Below, in pieces: positions 58,519 through 64,000 of a DNA stretch of 64,000 bases (position 1 is the stretch's first letter; each line of letters begins with the position of its first letter). The notes beneath the pieces are model-generated. The model was not told where the DNA came from and searched no databases. It was given only the letters and a program-made list of their open reading frames with translations. The stretch comes from Diphasiastrum complanatum (taxonomy: Eukaryota > Streptophyta > Lycopodiopsida > Lycopodiales > Lycopodiaceae): the NCBI GenBank assembly GCA_029204225.1, contig CM055098.1, positions 202,501-266,500 of the forward strand, in the 5' to 3' direction. The position numbers and the translations under genes were made by a program.

Positions 58519-59300
58519 TGTCAAAAATCAGTGGTGTAGCATAAACGAGTTCTGACAAAAGAGTAGAACGTAGTATCTCAATGGGAATCGAACAATCGGT
58601 TCCAAAGTTAGAGGTCTAGAATCAAAATATGGATCGAGATACTAGTAGCGGAAACTTACAATGGACAGTTGTGGATCAGAAGTGTGTTAGCATAGCAACA
58701 AGAATCAAGATTTAATGCAGTCTATAATAATGCATAGATGAACAACAACAATTGTGTGTGGACAATGTTGCACTCTTTGATTAATAAAAAATAGAGTACA
58801 TGAGCATGAAGCAGTGCGCTATTCAGTGAGGCACAAAAATGTAAAGCTTCAGATGCTTGATCGTTGCTAGATGGATTCTCACTGAAACACAATCAGACTA
58901 GACTCGAATCGAATGAAAATCGAATGATCACTGATTGCTAAAGGTGCAGATTTTATTCTAAATTCACTTGACTTGTTGATGATTGTAGTTCAGAGATCAG
59001 TACTTGAGAGTATAAGTTTGAATCTACTTAATTTACTAGAGTTGTCCTATAGTAGATAGCCATCGTTGTAAATGATAAATCTATGTACAAGTAGGTGGAC
59101 TGTCAACGTCATCCTTCTGATCGTGGCTTGGGTTGGAATCGATTGACAGTACACGGATTGACTTTTCCCTATATCGAACTTGATCTGACTTGATGAGGGA
59201 GTCGAGTGAGTCGAGTAAGTCGATGGAGTTGGCAAGTTATCAAAGACATGTGTCACACATTGACTTTGACTTTGTCCCCAATATTCTACTCTAAGTTGCA
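58519..59300 (-). repeat. probable 5' LTR of minus-strand copia
   Basis: Begins tgtcaaaaatcag on the plus strand beside the primer site. The right boundary is not fixed because no partner LTR is seen. Confidence 0.5.
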
Positions 59301-59453
59301 TAATCTATGCCATTTGATAGCCGTTTTGTACATCTATTGTACCAGTGAACATGAAATTTGTCTTCAGGCTTCCTTATTATCATTTTATACTTCCTTTTAC
59401 TAGCCACACATTGAGTTAGAATATCTCCGCTGAGTCAGGATTTTATATGGATA

Positions 59454-59867
59454 TCATATAGTTATGATGATTTTCAATGGAGTGCCATCTTCAAAAGTGA
59501 GTTGTTTCATTGGCCAACTAATCAAATTCACATTTGCAAGATTTGAGTTGCCAATGCTAGATGAAAAACTGTAATTCCTAATAACAAATTCTACAACCAC
59601 CTCTAAGTTCCCATCCCCAACCTCCTTGAAGTTGATAGGCTCATAGGGATAAACTAACAAAACCAAACACATACCCAATTTATCACCTCGTGCTGACCAT
59701 ATTATAACTCTCTTCCCGATTAAATCTTCTCTCATGCTACCATGGTCTACTTGTGGCATATCCTCATGCATATTTTGAACACCTTGATAAGGTTCTTCAA
59801 CAAGCCTCTTCACCATTGTTTTTTCCCATAGCGATACTACCAACTGCCTCTCCCATTGTTGATGCAC
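59454..59867 (-). CDS. unrecognised open frame, about 120 residues
   Basis: A minus-strand frame open over 59867-59454. The first ATG is at 59816 (MVKRLVEEPYQGVQNMHED), giving 120 residues and ending LTFEDGTPLKIIITI. The composition is protein-like, with a hydrophobic stretch (GMCLVLLVYPYEP). I recognise no family. It could be an exon of a larger gene or a degraded element. Nothing adjacent clearly continues it. Confidence 0.3.
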   Translation of the reverse strand: MHQQWERQLVVSLWEKTMVKRLVEEPYQGVQNMHEDMPQVDHGSMREDLIGKRVIIWSARGDKLGMCLVLLVYPYEPINFKEVGDGNLEVVVEFVIRNYSFSSSIGNSNLANVNLISWPMKQLTFEDGTPLKIIITI

Positions 59868-60337
59868 CCAAAGAAGGAAATGAAAGATGAAGATAATTTG
59901 TGAAGCTTTCTAATACACTAAATGGATAAACATTCTGTTCCTATTAGAGCTCCGTGACATAGCATTGTAGGATCATTGAAAAAAATCTTTCCTTTTTCTA
60001 CTATCAGGCTTCCATTCAAAAGCATGATAAGAAACTGTGGATATGATTTAGACTATCAAAAACATGGATTTTCTTTATCTTTTGGACTTGATCTCAAAAA
60101 TAAAGAGTTAATTCACCCAGTGGTTTATGTAATTAAGATTACATGAAGGTGATGAACTTTTATTTGGAGAAGATCAATCCGTTTGGAAGATTTATAGCTT
60201 GATGTATCTTTTAAATTCTAAGTACTTATTCATATGGAAAGATCAGACTAAGGATAATAATTTTCGATTGATTAAGGAATAATTTCATGTCTTCTCTTTT
60301 CCGATCTGAGGACAAAACCAATTTAAGAGAGGAAGAA

Positions 60338-60826
60338 TGTTATGGCCATAGTCTGTTAAGGACATGGAATAGTCCTAATATGGTAGACCGGCCCTTTGGT
60401 ATTCAAGATTGTTGGTCACCCCGAGATTTGATTCCATGTCGAGGCCTGTTTGTGACTAATGACCTTGAGAGGACCCAGACACTCTAATTGAGACATATGG
60501 AGTAGTGCATGTACATGGGATAGATGCAGGCATGTACATGGGACAATTGCAGGCATGAGGACTGCATGAAGACTTGTGACTTATTTATAGTTGACTTGTA
60601 TGGGGATTGCATGGGTTCATGCACAGAAATCTACTCTCTATATATTGGCCCTAGGGATTCTCCCAGACAACTTGGTTCAGGTTACCAATTGCTCTCTTGC
60701 TTTTTCATTGCATGGCTCGGGGGCTAGATCTAGGATAGATCTAGGTTTGGTTGGGAGGTTTTACTACGTGTCTCTTGTTATGTTTTCTTATCCTCATCTT
60801 AGGGGTTTTCCCTAGTGGCCTTTACA
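60338..60826 (+). repeat. possible gypsy LTR remnant
   Basis: A stretch like the 3' end of a gypsy pol (ctgaggacaaaacc, aatttaagagaggaag) is followed by tgttatggcc, as at an LTR start. A TATA-like tctatatatt lies at about 60634 and a ca-ending candidate near 60826. No second LTR seen. Confidence 0.4.
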
Positions 60827-61406
60827 GCACCTTCACTGAGGAGAAAAAACTGAGAGGTGCATGAAAGGCTGAGGGTAGATGTAGATGGTACTAGATTAAG
60901 AGCGCACAAAAAATAGATACATAGAAGTAAGTATGAGGGTTATAAATAGAAAAAAAAAAAAACCAAACCAGATAAAAAAGAAAATGTTGAATTTGTTCCA
61001 AAATCAAAAACAAATTCCAGACACACTTTGCTGCATTATGAAGAAAACGAAGATTCAGATTTAGAATCAATGACACTTGGCATCGTACAATTTACACCGT
61101 ACATGCATTGTCACAGTGGCATCTTGTTGGATTTATCTCCTCTACTCTCCTAAATCCTATGTTAATTTGCCTCCATTCATGCTACTGCATTTTTACTCAT
61201 GTTGTCGCACAGTCTGCATATCTGAACTGATTGTCGCTACAATCTGCATTTTTACTCGGAAATTCCCACAAGCGAAAAACGTGACACTGTCGCTTTTTCA
61301 CCTTCGGGCCACCCTGAGCAACTAAGTGTTTGCGACACTTCCAAAAAAGCGATAGTCTGCATAAATACAAGCAAATTTGAACATGCAAAAAATGCGAGAA
61401 AGGCAT
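60827..61406. other. no gene recognised
   Basis: Contains an A-run near 60950 and several scattered tgcgaca/gcgata words. No coding signal. Confidence 0.45.
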
Positions 61407-61522
61407 TAGAGGAGTTCTCAATATCAAAAAGACCCTTTGTAAAGATACTTTTATTTTTTTTCTTTAGTTTCGACCGTCACCAGGTCCAATCAAAATGCAC
61501 AGATTTAAAATCTACGTAACGT
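61407..61522. mobile_element. partial second MITE copy
   Basis: Starts tagaggagttctcaatatc and continues caaaaagaccctttgtaaaga, matching the right inverted end of the 42489-42854 MITE. Further in it shares ggtccaatcaaaa and aaatctacgtaacgtag. The other end was not found. Confidence 0.75.
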
Positions 61523-61869
61523 AGTTCAAATTAACTAAAAAATAAAAATGCAATATAGAAAACTTTGAAATTTGTGTCCGGGCAACATGGACGTATCCCA
61601 TTGGTTTCTTTTTCCTGCCCGAAAAGTGCTAATCTGCCCGACGTCAATATCTCAAGTTAAATTTACTTTACTATACTGGTTAGTATAATGAAATTTTCTA
61701 ACTATACTAGTTACAGTTATAGAAATATAGTATGTACAGTTACATAAAATATGGTATACGTAGTAACTGTGACTATGTTGGCATTCACATTAGATTAAAT
61801 GTGATACGAAAAATTAAAATCAAGTAACATATCAAAGAGATTTTTGGCGCCCAAGCTTTGAAAATAGCA

Positions 61870-63242
61870 ATGGCGAGGAGACCCAGATCTACAATCGATT
61901 CTATGATTCTTTACAATGAGAAAGATGAAGCTGATAACTGGAAGCCAACAAAATATACGAAGAACTCATGGGTATTGCTGCATCCATCATCAAAGGGCAA
62001 TTTTCGACAAAAGAAAAGAGCAAAAATGACTTACAAATCTTATTGGAAAGCAAAAATTTTGGAGTTTAAGACTACCCCGGGAGGTCAATCGATATCAGAA
62101 GTCTTAGTGCAACATGTATATATGCATTCAGAAATCAAAGTACATGATATCAATCCTCATGATCATCAAAAATGTAATTGTAAGTATATCAAAACATATG
62201 CACTCTACAACAATCATAGGTGATTTCCTTTATTGATGCTCTTCAGATTATGATTTAAATGCATCAACATTGTTTTTTTCTTTTAGATTTATATCCATCA
62301 TGCATAAGTGAATGGGAGCCCGCACAATCACTTGTAGGAATATAGACGTGATTCACTCTGATGTTGGAAAGCTACAATACAAAGGAAGAAGTCCAAATGA
62401 ACTTGCAGATTGTGGTATCTATTTTTATGAATCTTTATATACGCCACAAACAAATGGAGGTTTTGGCAAGCTCGAGGCAATTCCATTGCCTAGTTTTCAA
62501 AGTGATGTGTGGCCTACTCCTGATAGCATTGTTTCTGAATCCTTGAGATGCAAGCTACTCATTGATATTAAAAATGCTATGAAGATAAGCACAGGCTCCA
62601 AAATTGTTCACCTAAGTTGGTTTATCTCATTGCATACATTTGTTGATTTTTTCTCTAAGTGCTAGTGCTCGTAGGACACCAACTTTATTTGTTTGCAAGG
62701 ATTTATCAGATGAGACTTTGTCAGATCTCATGGATCAAGGCTGGGATAGTAAAACAAATAATGACATAGAATGCAGGATTAAAAAGTCCTCAATGATCTT
62801 TCGTTATCAAATTGAAAAGCAAATGCTCAGTCTCACATTTAGCTACCAGAGATACAAGAAAATTGAAGGTACATGGCTACCACTAGATCAAGACTTTGAA
62901 CTAAATGGTCACACAAACCGAATGGAGATAAGCATTATCTACAATGAGGAATATTTGACTATGGTTGAGGTGGAAGAGCACTGTAAGCTTGATTTTATCA
63001 GAACAGAGCTCATGCTATTACAAACCAATCTACCAACATATTTCAGATTTATCATCAATGGAAGACTCGTAAGTACTTTATGTTTATTGCCATTTCAAAA
63101 TAGAACAAAATAATATAAAATGTCATCATTTACAATTGCACATTCACTAATATCTGCCATGCCACAGATGCGAAAAAGACAGGAGCTGATAATGTGCTGC
63201 AAAGATCTACCTACAACAATCACCATTGTGGGAGAACAATAG
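61870..63242 (+). CDS. unrecognised three-exon plant gene, apparent frame breaks
   Basis: Exon 1 is 61870-62179 (ATG, MARRPRSTIDSMILYNEKDE). The donor gtaagt starts a 107-bp intron ending tttttag at 62286. Exon 2 runs 62287-63068, a 99-bp intron (gtaagt...ccacag) follows, and exon 3 is 63168-63242 ending GEQ and stop. The phases join cleanly: exon 1 to exon 2 gives NYLYPSCISEWEP, and exon 2 to exon 3 gives INGRLMRKRQE. About 390 residues are expected. Parts: a basic N-terminal region (YWKAKILEFKTTPGGQS), a middle block (GIYFYESLYTPQTNGGFG) and a C-terminal block (MVEVEEHCKLDFIRTELMLL). Exon 2 appears to have two one-base frame changes, one near 62345 (base lost, by comparison with the 46-kb paralogue) and one in the T-run near 62646 (base gained). 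They could be real decay or sequencing errors. No family recognised, so no function proposed. Confidence 0.6.
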
Positions 63243-63488
63243 TTTCAAATAAACTTTAGTAAAAATCTGTGTATACACCCTTTCATTCAATAAATGAAAG
63301 CCCAAGTTGGGCATCTGTACATGTATTTTGTGCTCCCAAATTCATAAACTGGAGTGGCATTTGATATATCAATGTATATTTTTCTATGAAGTCTATACAT
63401 GTATTTTTGTTATACGCTATCTATATTTTTTCTGATCTTAATTTAGTACAACTACATCATCCTTTGCACCATCATCAATAACGGGAGG
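63243..63488. other. short spacer between convergent genes
   Basis: AT-rich 3' flank shared by the two converging genes. An aataaa at about 63289 could serve as the + strand polyadenylation signal. Confidence 0.45.
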
Positions 63489-64000
63489 CTAAAGCCTTGC
63501 CCGAGCCAGTATACTCAAGATAATTTCTTGTCTAAATCTGTACACCTGGTTTGATGTGTACTCAGGAAGTGTAAACACATTCACGTATTAGTAATGGCCA
63601 AAAACATCACCAGAATAGAAAACTAATTATGATTCCAAAATAAGAATAAACATAATTTATTACCTTAGAAATATCAACGTCTTGTTGAAGGATGAACCAC
63701 TCAAAAAATAGCTTGGCATTGTACAATGTGTACCACCCACAGCTGAATGAATCATTTTGCTGGGGTGACTGCAAAATAATTCAGCACACAAGAAATCAAT
63801 TATGAAACAGAATGAATTAGATTGAAATATTTCATTAGAATATTGATTTCAAAATGCTATTAAGAAACAAGAGTTTACCTCTAAGCTGACGATCTGCCAG
63901 TCTACGGAATGGGAAATGTCTGTAGGAATATATTTACTTAGATATGGAATGAATATATCTACATCCTTATGCGTATTTCTTGCCGAATTCATCTTGACAC
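63489..64000 (-). CDS. Ulp1-like (C48) cysteine protease, C-terminal exons, partial
   Basis: Three minus-strand exons: 64000-63879 (enters from outside), 63768-63664 and 63560-63489, joined by 110-bp and 103-bp GT-AG introns, all in phase 0. The product reads HKDVDIFIPYLSKYIPTDIS, DWQIVSLESPQQNDSFSCGW, YTLYNAKLFFEWF, then YTSNQVYRFRQEIILSILAR and a stop. This matches the end of the Ulp1/SENP fold: the PQQ glutamine of the oxyanion hole and the nucleophile cysteine before glycine (family DCG, here SCG). The His and Asp would lie upstream, outside the window. Known role of the family: cutting SUMO precursors or conjugates. Similar domains are also carried by some plant Mutator-like transposons, so a host gene is likely but not proven. 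It converges on the 61870 gene with about 250 bp between stops. Confidence 0.72.

Overview
The window looks like nuclear DNA of a land plant with a large, repeat-rich genome. Evidence: Ty1/copia and Ty3/gypsy elements with initiator-Met-tRNA primer sites, chromovirus and gag-protease-only gypsy elements, a plant-type LINE, long (CT)n/(GA)n runs, small GT-AG introns, ATL-type RING-H2 genes and a PHT1 phosphate-transporter fragment. I lean towards a gymnosperm or fern, mainly from the LINE type and the long low-density spacers, but the sequence alone does not settle it.

Layout. 1-3330: + strand copia-type element with only a gag-protease region followed by an unrelated open frame. 5328-6377: first ATL RING-H2 gene (+). 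8640-8870: very old copia RNase H scrap. 10024-16657: whole-length but broken chromovirus (-) with two 526-bp LTRs, inserted into the gag of an older copia (-). 17281-19170: LTR-like, tandem-repeat-rich sequence. 19180-20394: opposite-facing copia RNase H tails abutting the first 36 codons of a PHT1 transporter. 22075-34030: a LINE (-) broken up by two later elements, a full-length copia (22905-28968, +) and a gypsy-type gag-protease-only element (29906-33931, -, perfect 5-bp target duplication). 35150-45450: two more broken copias (+). The second holds a 2.29-kb coding-less derivative (40715-43004) of the 22.9-kb copia family, and that derivative holds a 366-bp MITE (42489-42854), giving a three-level nest. 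45900-46812: pseudogene (-) of a plant gene whose better-preserved paralogue is at 61870-63242. 49126-50148: second ATL gene (-), an inverted duplicate of the first. 53275-58518: two broken copias (-) separated by a + strand retroelement patch. 61407-61522: a second, partial MITE copy. 61870-63242: the unrecognised gene (+). 63489-64000: 3' end of a Ulp1-like (C48) SUMO-protease-type gene (-), running off the window.

The host genes that look functional are the two membrane-anchored RING-H2 ubiquitin ligases and probably the Ulp1-like gene. The unrecognised 61.9-kb gene is complete from start to stop with clean introns, but carries two apparent one-base frame breaks. The rest is mostly a layered record of retrotransposon insertion. 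All LTR elements are described here as fossils.
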